DNA of 64,000 nucleotides from Diacronema lutheri. Its lineage: Eukaryota > Haptophyta > Pavlovophyceae > Pavlovales > Pavlovaceae. The notes beneath the pieces are model-generated. The model saw only the letters and a list, made by a program, of their open reading frames with translations. It was not told where the DNA came from and did no database searches. Shown here in pieces: positions 45,399-54,568 of the stretch (its first letter is position 1; each line of letters begins with the position of its first letter). Made by a program: the position numbers and the translations under genes. The DNA lies in the NCBI GenBank assembly GCA_019448385.1, contig JAGTXO010000040.1, forward strand, positions 248,001 to 312,000. The letters are read 5' to 3'.

Positions 45399-47003
45399 AT
45401 GGCGCCGTGGTGTGCGGCGCCGATCCCTCGGCAGCTCGTTGAGCCGCGGGCGGACGCGGCGGCGCCGCTGGCCGAGGCGCTCGGCGAGGCGGGGCGCTTC
45501 CTCGACGCACGCTGCGCGATTGCGCCTGCTGCGCTCGGCGCGCTGCGCGCGGCTGAGCGCTGCGACGGGCGCGGCGTGCACGACGGCGACGAGCCGCGCC
45601 TCAACGCGAGCGCGTGGGGCCTGCCAGCCGCGGGGTGCCCCGCACCGTCGGCCGAGCTGGTCGGTGCGTACTCGCGCCGGCACGCGTGGCTCAAGGCTCA
45701 GGGCCGCGTCCTCCAGTACTGCTATCACGCACCGCTCGGCAACTACCTCGAGGCGCTGCCTGCGGCCCTGCTCATCTCGATCCTCGTCGACCTCGCGCTC
45801 GTGCTGCACTGCGATGTGCGGCCGGGCGACCACATGGCGCAGTTCCGAACCAAGGTGGCGAGCGTCCTTCCCCGCTACTTTCACGGCCCGCATATTGACT
45901 GGTCAGGCCGCGCGGCGCTCCCGCTCAACGCGACGGACCTGCGGCAACGCGCGGGCGCGTTTGGCGTGCTCGCGCGCGCGCGCGCAGGCATGCGCGCGCA
46001 GTTGAATATCCGCGCGCAGCCTAGCGCGGTGCTCGCGAACGCGCGCAACCGCGCGCGCCTTCGCGCCGCGCTCGGCGCGCCCCTCGCCGACCATCCCAAC
46101 CTCGCCGGCTGCCTGCTTCGCTTCCTCCTCGCGCCAACCGCGCGCCTCGGCGCGCTCGTCGGCGCCGTGCAGCACGCGCCGGCGGCGACGGCGGACGGGC
46201 GCGCGCTGCGCGCGGTCGCTATGCACGTGCGGCTGGGCGACCACTTCTTGGGCGCGACTCGTGGCAAGGACGCCGACTCGCGCTCCGTCGCATACCAGCG
46301 CGACCCGCTCCGCGCCATGCGCTGCCTGCTGCGCGCGGCCGCCGAGCGCGCAGGCGGTGGCGGTGGCGGCGGCAATGGCGGCGGCTGCCTGCAGGCAGTG
46401 GTCGTCTCCGACTCGGGCTGGGTCGAGGCGTGCGCACGCCGCGTCCTGCGCGCCGTCGCGATCACACCCGGAGTGGCCCTTCACCCGCACAAAAGTGCCG
46501 GGCGCGCGCTCGGCGACGGCGCCGTGGACAAGCTGGTCACCGACTGGTGGCTGCTCGCGCAGAGCCGCGGGCTCGTCATGTACGTCGACGGCAGCTCGTT
46601 CTCGCGCATGGCGCGCGCTTTCCGCGACGCGAGCGACCCGCTTGGCTGGAGCCTTGTTATCGGCCATGCGCTCGCCGCCGAGCCGGCGGCGTGCGAGCAG
46701 CCGCGCGCGGCCGAGACGGCGGTCGCCGACTGGTCACGCGCGCCGTTTCGCCTTTCCTTCTGCGCCGCGGCCATGCCGCTCGGCTGCGCGACGCGCGGCA
46801 TGTGCGCGCTCGCGCGCGCGCCGCTCTCCGGCGAGGGCGCGCTCGCCGCGCTCGTCGCCGCACTCGCCGCCACCGCGGCCGTCGCGCTCGCGCGCACTGT
46901 CCGGCGCGCGCTCGCGTGGCGCGCGCGCGGCCGCGCGCAACACGAGAGCGAGCTCGCGCCTTTCCTGCGGCCGAGCGGCGATGCCGCGGACGCGGACGGA
47001 TGA
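45399..47003 (+). CDS. fucosyltransferase-like glycosyltransferase with C-terminal membrane segment
   Basis: With ATG at 45399 (MAPWCAAP) the product has 534 residues; the ATG at 45354 would add 15. The middle contains AVAMHVRLGDHFLG, the basic GDP-sugar-contacting motif of FUT8/NodZ/O-fucosyltransferase-type folds. It is followed by LQAVVVSDSGWVEAC and VDKLVTDWWLLAQS, then RGLVMYVDGSSFSRMARAF, the conserved C-terminal acceptor/donor loop of these enzymes. Near the C-terminus an Ala/Leu-rich helix (ALAALVAALAATAAVALA) may anchor the protein, which is unusual because Golgi enzymes of this type normally have an N-terminal anchor. Donor and acceptor sugars are not predictable. Alternative: another GT-B enzyme with a similar HxRxGD loop. 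Confidence 0.72.
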   Translation: MAPWCAAPIPRQLVEPRADAAAPLAEALGEAGRFLDARCAIAPAALGALRAAERCDGRGVHDGDEPRLNASAWGLPAAGCPAPSAELVGAYSRRHAWLKAQGRVLQYCYHAPLGNYLEALPAALLISILVDLALVLHCDVRPGDHMAQFRTKVASVLPRYFHGPHIDWSGRAALPLNATDLRQRAGAFGVLARARAGMRAQLNIRAQPSAVLANARNRARLRAALGAPLADHPNLAGCLLRFLLAPTARLGALVGAVQHAPAATADGRALRAVAMHVRLGDHFLGATRGKDADSRSVAYQRDPLRAMRCLLRAAAERAGGGGGGGNGGGCLQAVVVSDSGWVEACARRVLRAVAITPGVALHPHKSAGRALGDGAVDKLVTDWWLLAQSRGLVMYVDGSSFSRMARAFRDASDPLGWSLVIGHALAAEPAACEQPRAAETAVADWSRAPFRLSFCAAAMPLGCATRGMCALARAPLSGEGALAALVAALAATAAVALARTVRRALAWRARGRAQHESELAPFLRPSGDAADADG

Positions 47004-47120
47004 CCGGTGCGGCATGATCCGCATGAGCGAGCTTCCCGCCGGCATGAATGAATCCGGAAAATGTTCCGCCAGCGTCCTGCACCAGTCCGGGCTGCTCGAA
47101 GTAATTTACTTTCAGCTGCG

Positions 47121-47575
47121 ATGTCGCGCTTCATTCTTCGCGTGCTCTTCGCGGCGATGTGCCTGGCGGCGGTTGCGAACGCCTTCCAGGGCCCGATGCT
47201 GAAGGGCAGCCGCCTGGGTGAGCGCGACGCACACGCCACACTGCGTGCCCGCCGCGCGCGCCTCGGCTCGCCTCGTCGGCGTGCCCGCACGCGCAGCGCC
47301 GCCGGCCCTCGTCACTCATGTGCGCGCGCGCCGTGCGCAATTGCGCCAACCCTCGCGTGTGAGCAGCGCGTTCTGCCGTCGCGCAGACGGCGCAGCCGAC
47401 GATGGTCCTCGAGTCCGCGCCGAGCCAGCTCGTTGAGGTGACCAACGCGCTCCTCGCCGCGAAGGAGACCGACTTTGGTGGCTACACCGGCCCGGCGGTC
47501 GGCCTCGTCATCCTCGGCGTGCTGCTCGCCGCGCTGACCAACCCGTACGATGAGCTCAAGCCGCCGGGCAAGTAG
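47121..47575 (+). CDS. small plastid-targeted single-pass membrane protein
   Basis: Two exons, 47121-47217 and 47367-47575, give 101 residues. The N-terminus MSRFILRVLFAAMCLAAVANAF is a strong signal peptide. A short basic transit segment (QGPMLKGSRLG, joined by splicing to ARSAVAQTAQP) follows, with the haptophyte-like Ala-Asn-Ala/Phe boundary. The mature part is about 55 residues. It has an amphipathic stretch (SAPSQLVEVTNALLAAKE), then DFGGYTGPAVGLVILGVLLA as the single membrane helix, and ends NPYDELKPPGK. Size and topology are like low-molecular-mass photosystem or cytochrome b6f subunits (PsbW-type), but I do not recognise the family. The acceptor at 47366 was chosen because it restores frame; an alternative AG three bases upstream adds one Ala. 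Confidence 0.7.
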
Positions 47576-48048
47576 GTGCCACGCTGACGGTGACGCCTAG
47601 GGCGCGTGCGGCAGAGCACTTGCCCAGTGGGTCATGCGGCAGAGGCGCAGAGCACCCGGTGGGTCATGCGGCAGAGCACCCGGTGGGTCCGCCGCGCGCG
47701 ATGCGGACGCGGACGAAGCGCCTGCGCACTCTCGGCTGGCCCTTGCCTCGCTCCGTGCGCATGGGCTGGTGGCGGCGATGCACCCGTTCTGTGGCGCGAG
47801 CTGCCGCCCTACTGCACGGTGGGTCCGCGCGCGCGCTCTGCTCTCACCGTGGCCAGCGGCTTGGCCCACAGAGTGTCGCGAGCAGCGGTAGCACGCACTT
47901 GTTGATCCAGCACTCGGCCTCGCGGGCAGGGCGACCACGCGGATCGTCAGAGTGCACTGGCAGATCGTCAAGACTTGATCAAAGAGTGCGCGTCTTGCAC
48001 TCTTCGAGCACAGTCCCCCGACGTCCCAATGTTTAAAATCAGCGCGAC
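47576..48048. other. intergenic region with short tandem repeats
   Basis: A gene-free spacer of about 470 bp. It holds three imperfect GCGGCAGAGCAC...GTGGGTC units at 47608-47690. A short palindromic AAGAGTGC...GCACTCTT lies near 47983-48003, and GTTTAAAAT near 48031 may be a core-promoter element of the exonuclease gene. No ORF with support is present. Confidence 0.55.
47608..47690. repeat. three imperfect 23-32 bp tandem repeats
   Basis: The units begin at 47608, 47636 and 47668 with GCGGCAGAG and end with GTGGGTCAT or GTGGGTCC. The middle unit has a duplicated AGAGGCGC segment. Confidence 0.8.
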
Positions 48049-49809
48049 ATGGCCTCCCTCGTGGGCGCGATCCGCGTGGTGCGCGCCATCTCAGGCCGAT
48101 CAGTCGTGCGCCGGCTGCCGCACGCGTGGCGCGAGCGCGGCGCCATGTGTGCGCTAGCTAATGCAGGGCGCGCACACTCGCTCGCTGCGTGGCCCGCGAT
48201 CGACGAGGCCCACGGCTATGCGGACGCGCCGCGGCTCGACGCCAAATCGGCGGATGCGGCGCGCTCGCCACCGCATGGCTCTATCGATGCAATTGCCAGC
48301 GACACCGAGGCACCGCCGCACGACGTGCGACCCAGGCCTGCGCGCGGGCGCGCGCGAGCGCCCGCCGCAAGGCCGCGGGTATCCAGAGCAGAGACGGCGC
48401 CGGGCTCGGTGGTCGACTTGGCGGGCGGCGCGGCGCACGGCGCGCTGCGCGGCGCGCGGCGCACGCTCTCGCCCGTCCGCTTCGCCGCGCTCGACGCCGA
48501 GCAGCAGTACGCGCTTCTCGCCGACGCGTACGCCCATTTCCGCTCGGAGCTCTTCGACGACGCGCCGCTCGCCGCACTCCGGCACGCGACGGACGAGCAG
48601 CTGCGGCGCGGGGATGGGGATGCGGACGGATCGGCCTCGCCGCCATCGTCGCGCCGCGCCGCAAGCGCCGAGCCGCTGCCCGCGCGCCTCCTTTCGTACT
48701 CCGCGGTCGCACAGCTAGGCATTGCGCGCCTCGCGGCTGAGCTGCGTGCGCGTGGCGCGCACAAGGTCGCCGCCCTACCAGCGACGCTCGGGACGGGCGA
48801 GGCGGTGCGCGTGCGCCTCGCCGCGTCGCTCATCAGCCGCCTCGAGCGAGAGCACGCCGCTGCCGAGGCGCTGCTCTGCGCCGGCGCGCCGCGCCGACCG
48901 CCACCATCGGACTATTCCGACGCCACGCGCCACGATGTATTGGACTTGTCCGACATGTCCGGCGCATCGAGCGCAGGCAAATCGAAGGCCGCGAGACGGC
49001 GCGCACGCGCGGCGCTCGCGCAGCGCGACTCGCTCGGCGCGGCCGCCGGCATCGAGGCCGCTGCGCGCGCTGACCTACGCGGCTACGCGGCCCCATACTT
49101 GCGTTCCGACGTCCATGCGCACGCGCGCCTGCTCGCGCTGCAGGCACGCGGCCGCGGCGGTGGCGGCGGCGGCGGAGGCAGCGGCGGTGGCGAGCAAGGC
49201 GTGGCGGCGAGCGGCACGCGCCCGACGGCGGCGCACGGCGCGCTGCGCGCACGCCCACGCCCGCACGAACGCGCACGCGCCGCAGCCGGCGCGGTCAACA
49301 CGGTCGGCGAGGAGGCGGTGACCGGCGCGCCCAGCGCGCGCCCAGCGCGCCTCCTCGTGACCATTGGCAAGCTGCTTGAGATGCACTCGCACGTGGCGGC
49401 GCCGCGGCGCGGCTCGACACCAGGCAGCGTGCCCGCCATCCCGCGCCTCGGCGCCGACGCGCAGTTGCTCGCGCCGCCCATCGCGTTTGGCGGGCGCGCG
49501 ATCGTCGCGGAGACCTTGGAGGACGCGGACGAGGCGCTCGACGCGCTCGCCGGCGAGGCGTTGCTTGGCGTCGACACGGAGTGGCCGCCGAACTACGTGC
49601 GCGGCGGCGGGAACCAGCGCACTGCGCTCATCCAGCTGGCCTCCGCCTCTCGCTGCGTCCTGCTGCGCCTGAACAAGCTCGACGCGCTCCCGCCAAAACT
49701 CGTCGACATCATCGCGTCGCGCGCGATTTTGAAAGTGGGCGTCGGCATCCGCGCGGACATGAGCAAGCTGCTGCGCGACTTTCCGCACGCGTTCGCGCCC
49801 GCCGAAGCG

Positions 49810-49877
<68 letters not shown>

Positions 49878-51507
49878 GGCGCTCGTGCCGCGCGCCATCA
49901 TCGACCTCCAGTCACTCGTTCGGCACGTTGACGGTCAGTCAGTCGGGCTGCAGACACTGAGCCTCGCCTACCTGGGCGCGCGGATCGACAAGAGCGCGCA
50001 GATGTCCAACTGGGCGGCGTCGCGCCTCACGCTCGAGCAGGTCGACTACGCCGCGACCGACGCGTGGGCATCGCGTCAAATCTTCGCCGCCATCGTGCGC
50101 GCTCACGGCCCGCCGACGGACGGCGTGGCAATGGCCGCGATCGCCGCCGCGCGCCGCGCGACCGGCGCGGCCATGACCGTCGCCGACGGCGCTGCACGCA
50201 TTGAGAGAAACGGTCACGGTAACGGCAATGAGAAGGCTGGCTTCGACCTGCGCGCCACGGAGTCGAGCGCGTGCGAGGAGGAGGACGACCACGCGGCGGA
50301 CGACGCGCTCGACGAGGCGGAGGGCGGCGATGGGGCGTGGCGGCATGCTCGCACGCGCGCGCGCGCCGACAACTACGACGACGACGGCAGCGACGACGAC
50401 GACGCAGGCGCGGAGGGTGCACGCGACGAGCAGCGCGTGCGGCACGATTGGGACGACGCGGACGGCGGCGCGGGCGCGAGCGCGGGCGGCGAGTTCGACA
50501 TGAGCGCGCTTGACTTTGAGCCCGACAGCGATGGTGGCCGCGGCTATATCGAGCGCGCCGGCGTTGGCGCAGGCGATGGCGATGTCGGCCGCGCGGTTGG
50601 GGGCACCAGCGGCGAGGCGGAGGGCGCGTGGCAGGCGTACGTGCGCAAATATGGTGCCGACCTTGCGGGGCTCGGCGCGCAGCACGGCACGCACGCCACG
50701 CGCGACTGGCCGGCTGAGCTCGCAGCGCGCGACGCGGTGGGCGTGGCGAACGCGCGCGGGTCAAGCTTTGCCCGGCGAACGGACGAAGGCGATGTGCAGC
50801 CTGCAGACGAGGCGCTCGCCGCTGAAGCCACGGGCCCGGCGCGCGCTGCCGTCGGCGAGCGCGACGTCGACGGTGCGGAGGGCGAGGCGGAGGCGGAGGC
50901 GACGGTGGGCGTGGGCGCCGATCGGCGAGGCGTGTCCGCGCCGCGCGGGAGCCGGCACGAGCCGAACGATGCGCGCCGCACTGCGGAGCCACCCGCTCCG
51001 GCCAGCGCGCGCGCGCCTCCCCGCGCGCGCGTGCAGCCTCGGGTGCCCCTCGCACGCTGGGAGGCGGCTGAAAGTGAGATCCTTGCGGCCATGGTGCCGA
51101 CCGAGGCTGGGGTCGCGGGTCTCGCCGCAGCCGGCAACGCGTCGGCAACGCGCAGCCGCACGCGCCCGCGGCGTGAGACTGACGCGACGCACCGCGCCGG
51201 CGTCAAGGGTGGCGCAGCCCAGAGTGACGCCTCCCATGTCAACGGCGCGGCGCTCCTCGAGGTCGGCGAGCCGCCCGTCAACGCGGCGAGCGACGGCGCT
51301 ACCGACGGGCGCGTTGCGGTGGGCAGCGGCGCGGGTTCAGATCCCTCCACTGCCGCCGACGCGCGGCACGACGTTGACCTGCCGGCCGAGGACCCGCAGC
51401 CCGCCTCCGCCGCAGCCGCGCCCGTCCAAGAGGTTGCGCCCGTGTCCATCAGCATGGCGGATCTCTACAACGTCGCGCCCGGCCGCGCAGCGAGCGGGGA
51501 GTCCTGA
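48049..51507 (+). CDS. DEDDy 3'-5' exonuclease-domain protein
   Basis: A single frame of 1152 residues. The exonuclease domain spans about residues 485-690. Exo I is LLGVDTEWPP (Asp509, Glu511). Exo II is GVGIRADMSKLL. Exo III is VDYAATDAWASRQIF, whose Tyr marks the DEDDy class shared by WRN-type exonucleases, RNase D and Rrp6. NQRTALIQLAS and DLQSLVRHVDGQSVGLQTLSLAYLG also fit. A Gly run of about 23 residues, encoded by pure GGC repeats at 49812-49875, is inserted between Exo II and Exo III. The flanks are long, acidic and Ala-rich, with an Asp cluster (YDDDGSDDDDAG), and no helicase or HRDC domain is seen. The N-terminus (SLVGAIRVVRAISGRSVVRRLPH) is amphipathic and basic, so it may be a mitochondrial presequence. 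The substrate, DNA or RNA, is unknown. Confidence 0.82.
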
Positions 51508-51531
51508 GAAAGTCGTCACGAAGGGGGGGAC

Positions 51532-51553
51532 GGGGGGGGGGGGGGGGGGGGGG
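51532..51553. repeat. G22 homopolymer between convergent genes
   Basis: An uninterrupted run of 22 G starts 24 bp after the exonuclease stop and ends 32 bp before the stop of the opposing PDZ-like gene. It would lie in a 3' UTR or at the termination zone and can form a G-quadruplex. Confidence 0.85.
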
Positions 51554-51585
51554 ATTTACGCAAGCGCCCTTGTTCCGGCCCAAAC

Positions 51586-52545
51586 TCACGCGAGACTGAC
51601 GAGCGGCACGTCGTCGATGCGCGGCAGCGGCTTTGCCTCGTGCCTCGGCGGCCAGAGCAGCGCCGCGCCCGGCGGCCGCGCGCGGTCGCCATGCCCGCTG
51701 TCCGGCGACGTGCCTAGCCGGGCGGCCCAGTCGCACCGCGCGATGCGCACGAGCAGCTCACCGACGACGGGGCGTTGCTCGGGCGGCCGCGCTCGGGCGA
51801 AGAGCGGCAGCCAGCCGACAAACGGCTCCGCGCATTCGCCAAGCGCGTCCAGGTCGAGCATGGCCTCGCCGACGAGCGACGGGCGGAGGACGCCCTCGCA
51901 CATGAGCTGGAGCGTGAGCTCGTGGCGGTGGGTGGGCGAGAGCGTCACAATCGAGCTCGCCTTCCACGCCGCCTTGCGGCTGGAGCAAAGCCCCGACTCG
52001 ACGCGGTCGAGCTGGCGCGTGTTGCGCACGCCGGAGGCATCGCCACCCGCGTGCGCGACGGTCTCGAGCACGACGAAGACGTCCCACGCGGGAGCGTCGG
52101 TGCCGGGCGGCCAGCGAATGATGTCGACGGGGAATGTGCACACCTCGCGCGGCACCTGCCGCATCGCCGTGACGATGTTGCCGTCGGCGAGCGCGACGCC
52201 GCCGACGGTCCGAATCTGATCACTCACGTGAAGGTTGAGCTGCTTCGCGTTGGTTACCTCGACGATGCGGTCGCACGGGTCGAGGCCGATGCCGATTGTG
52301 CCGTCGGTGTCGCGCTCCACCTCTACGCGCATCAGCCGCCCGCCTGCCCACCCCAAGTTGCGCCCGCGCTCGAGCTGCACGCACAGCGTGCGCACGCCCG
52401 CGCGTGGCGCCGCGTCGCGCGTCGCGCCAACGCCGCCAACGTGCGAGCGCGGCGGGACGGGCGCGTCGGCGAGCAATGGCGACTGGTCGATCGTGTACGC
52501 GTGCACCGCGCCCCCTTTTGCGCGGTCGAGCATCCGCTCGGCCAT
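51586..52545 (-). CDS. PDZ-like domain protein, otherwise unrecognised
   Basis: With ATG at 52545 (MAERMLDRAKGG) the product has 319 residues. Residues about 68-140 look like a PDZ-type fold. They include MRVEVERDTDGTIGIGLDP, then RIVEVTNAKQLNLHVSDQI, then TVGGVALADGNIVTAMRQ, which mimics the carboxylate loop, middle strand and GD.I..VNG signature. Beta-rich segments follow (DVFVVLETV, ELTLQLMCEG, GELLVRIARCDW) that could be a C2-like sandwich. No catalytic residues are recognised. The frame continues upstream past 52545 but without an ATG and across the Aurora start. It converges with the exonuclease gene (78 bp) and diverges from the Aurora kinase. Confidence 0.6.
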   Translation of the reverse strand: MAERMLDRAKGGAVHAYTIDQSPLLADAPVPPRSHVGGVGATRDAAPRAGVRTLCVQLERGRNLGWAGGRLMRVEVERDTDGTIGIGLDPCDRIVEVTNAKQLNLHVSDQIRTVGGVALADGNIVTAMRQVPREVCTFPVDIIRWPPGTDAPAWDVFVVLETVAHAGGDASGVRNTRQLDRVESGLCSSRKAAWKASSIVTLSPTHRHELTLQLMCEGVLRPSLVGEAMLDLDALGECAEPFVGWLPLFARARPPEQRPVVGELLVRIARCDWAARLGTSPDSGHGDRARPPGAALLWPPRHEAKPLPRIDDVPLVSLA

Positions 52546-52664
52546 CCGGCGCTTCGCGCTCAAGCCGCCGGCCCTGAGCCGCCCATTTTCAAAGCGCGCA
52601 AAACGGTCCCGGTGAAAAACGCGGGGCGAGGATTTTGAAGTGCTGCGCGCACCGCGAGGACGAG
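52546..52664. promoter_or_regulatory. divergent promoter PDZ-like gene / Aurora kinase
   Basis: The 119-bp spacer contains CCCATTTTCAAAGCGCGCAAAA, an A/T patch with E2F-like GCGCGCAAAA character at about 52585-52606. An E2F-type site would suit a mitotic kinase; the match is by eye only. Confidence 0.35.
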
Positions 52665-54491
52665 ATGGCGTCACGCACGCTCGCCTCGCACATGAGCGGC
52701 CTCAGCATCGCGGCGGCGAAGGAGAACGTCTCGCCGAACAGCAAGGTGCGCGCGCTCCTTGTCGCTCTGCACCACCGCCCCCGCGCCATCGCGCTTACCC
52801 ACACCGTTGCGCGCCGGCCTGACGGCCGCCAAACACGCGGTCGCGCGCGACACAGGCGCGCGACGGCGAGCCACGCGCGGCGGGCGCAGAGGGCAAGGAT
52901 GCGGGCGCGCACGACGTCAAGAGAGCGTGCGCGCGCCTCACCGCGCGCCGCGGGCGCCGACACCCCAAGCGACTCGCCGCGCGCTCAGCGTCCCACCTCG
53001 GGGCGCACCGAGCTGCGGCCGAACGCGCGCGCGCGGCCGCAGCGCTGAGCCTGGTCGTGCGCGCACGCGTCGCGCCTGCTGTGCGTGTGCAGAGCGCCGA
53101 GCGAAGTGCCGTCGCAGAAGCCGCGCGTCTTCTCGCTCGGCGACTTTGACATTGGTAAGCCGCTCGGCCGTGGGAAGTTTGGGAACGTCTACCTCGCGCG
53201 CGAGAAGCGATCGCAGTACGTCGTCGCGCTCAAGGTGCTCTTCAAGTCGCAGCTGCAGAAAGCTGGCGTCGAGCACCAGCTCCGCCGCGAGATTGAGATC
53301 CAGGCGCACCTGCGGTACGCGCGCACGCGCACGCCCTGCGGCCCTCCGGCGGGCGGGCGTGAGGCACGCGCAGCGTTTGGCGGGGACCTGGACGTGCCGA
53401 CGTGCAGTGGGCGGGAGCCACATGCGCGCAGCTTGCGTGGTCGACGAGCCACGTCGCGACGGCATTCGCGCACGATGCCACCGCGGCGAGGCGCTGCTCG
53501 CCTCGCCGCGCACGCCGCGCCGCGCCGCGCCGACCGCTCGCGCGTTTTGGCGCCACCGCCGGCCGTGCGCGCACCGCGCAGACACCCGAACATTCTGCGG
53601 CTGCACGGCTATTTTTACGACGCGAACCGCGTCTACCTCATCCTCGAGTACGCCGCTAAGGGCGAGCTGTACAAGGAGCTCCAAAAGTGCGGCCGTTTCG
53701 ACGAGAAACGGTCAGCACGTTACGTCCTCCAGCTCACGCGCGCGCTGCGGTACTGCCACACGAAGCACGTGATTCACCGCGACATCAAGCCGGAAAACCT
53801 GCTGCTCGACCTGAAGGGCGAGCTCAAGATCGCCGACTTTGGCTGGTCCGTCCACGCGCCGCACGCGCGGCGCACGACGCTGTGCGGCACGATGGACTAC
53901 CTGCCGCCCGAGATGATCGAGGGGCAGGACCACGACGACCTCGTCGACGTCTGGTCGCTCGGCGTACTCATGTACGAGTTCCTCGTGGGCACGCCACCGT
54001 TTGAGGCGTCCGGCGCGCACGAGACCTACCGGCGAATCACCAAGGTGTGCGCGCGTGCATTCGGCGCGGCGCGAGCGAGCAAGCGTGCGCGCGCGCGCGC
54101 GCCACAGCGGCGCACGCACGCGCCTCGCGCCAACGGTTTTTCTGTGCGCCGCTTCGCGCCGCGCGGCGGCTCGCGCGCAGGTCGATTTGCGGATTCCTTC
54201 CTTCGTGTCGCCCGAGGCGACCGAGCTGTTGCGCAAGGTGACGCACCGCGCCCGCCCGCGCTCGCGGCGTCCCTGCGGCGTGGGTGTGCGGTCAGTTGCG
54301 CCGGCGTCCGGGCTGCTGCGTTCGCCAGCTCACACGGTTGCGCCCTCTTTGCTTCGCCCTCTCGCTCCGGCGCCGTGCGTTCCGCGCGCGCACAGCTGCT
54401 CGTCAAGGATGCTAAGGCGCGGCTTTCGCTCGAGGCGATGGAGCAGCAGCCATGGATCCGCAAGCACTGCGGCTCGATGCTCAGTCAGTGA
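52665..54491 (+). CDS. AURK: Aurora-type mitotic serine/threonine kinase
   Basis: Five exons: 52665-52745, 53118-53314, 53582-54044, 54181-54237 and 54396-54491, giving 297 residues. Splicing produces a complete kinase. It has the Gly loop [16 protein letters not shown], Lys in [29 protein letters not shown] across intron 2, catalytic [11 protein letters not shown] and DFGWSVHAP. The Aurora activation loop is [19 protein letters not shown], and [21 protein letters not shown] and [14 protein letters not shown] follow. The last exon, [21 protein letters not shown], matches the usual HPW/RL..V..HPWI end. The N-terminal extension is short (about 35 residues) and carries KENVSPNSK, a possible KEN degradation signal. 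The family controls centrosome, spindle and cytokinesis events. The first splice acceptor (53117) was chosen as the one that keeps frame. Exon 4 is only 57 bp. Confidence 0.9.
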
Positions 54492-54568
54492 ATTATTGCC
54501 GTTGGACTTCGGAGTCACATTCTGAGGAGCGACCGTGACAGTTTCGCGTCATCGTGAGACGAAGCAAG

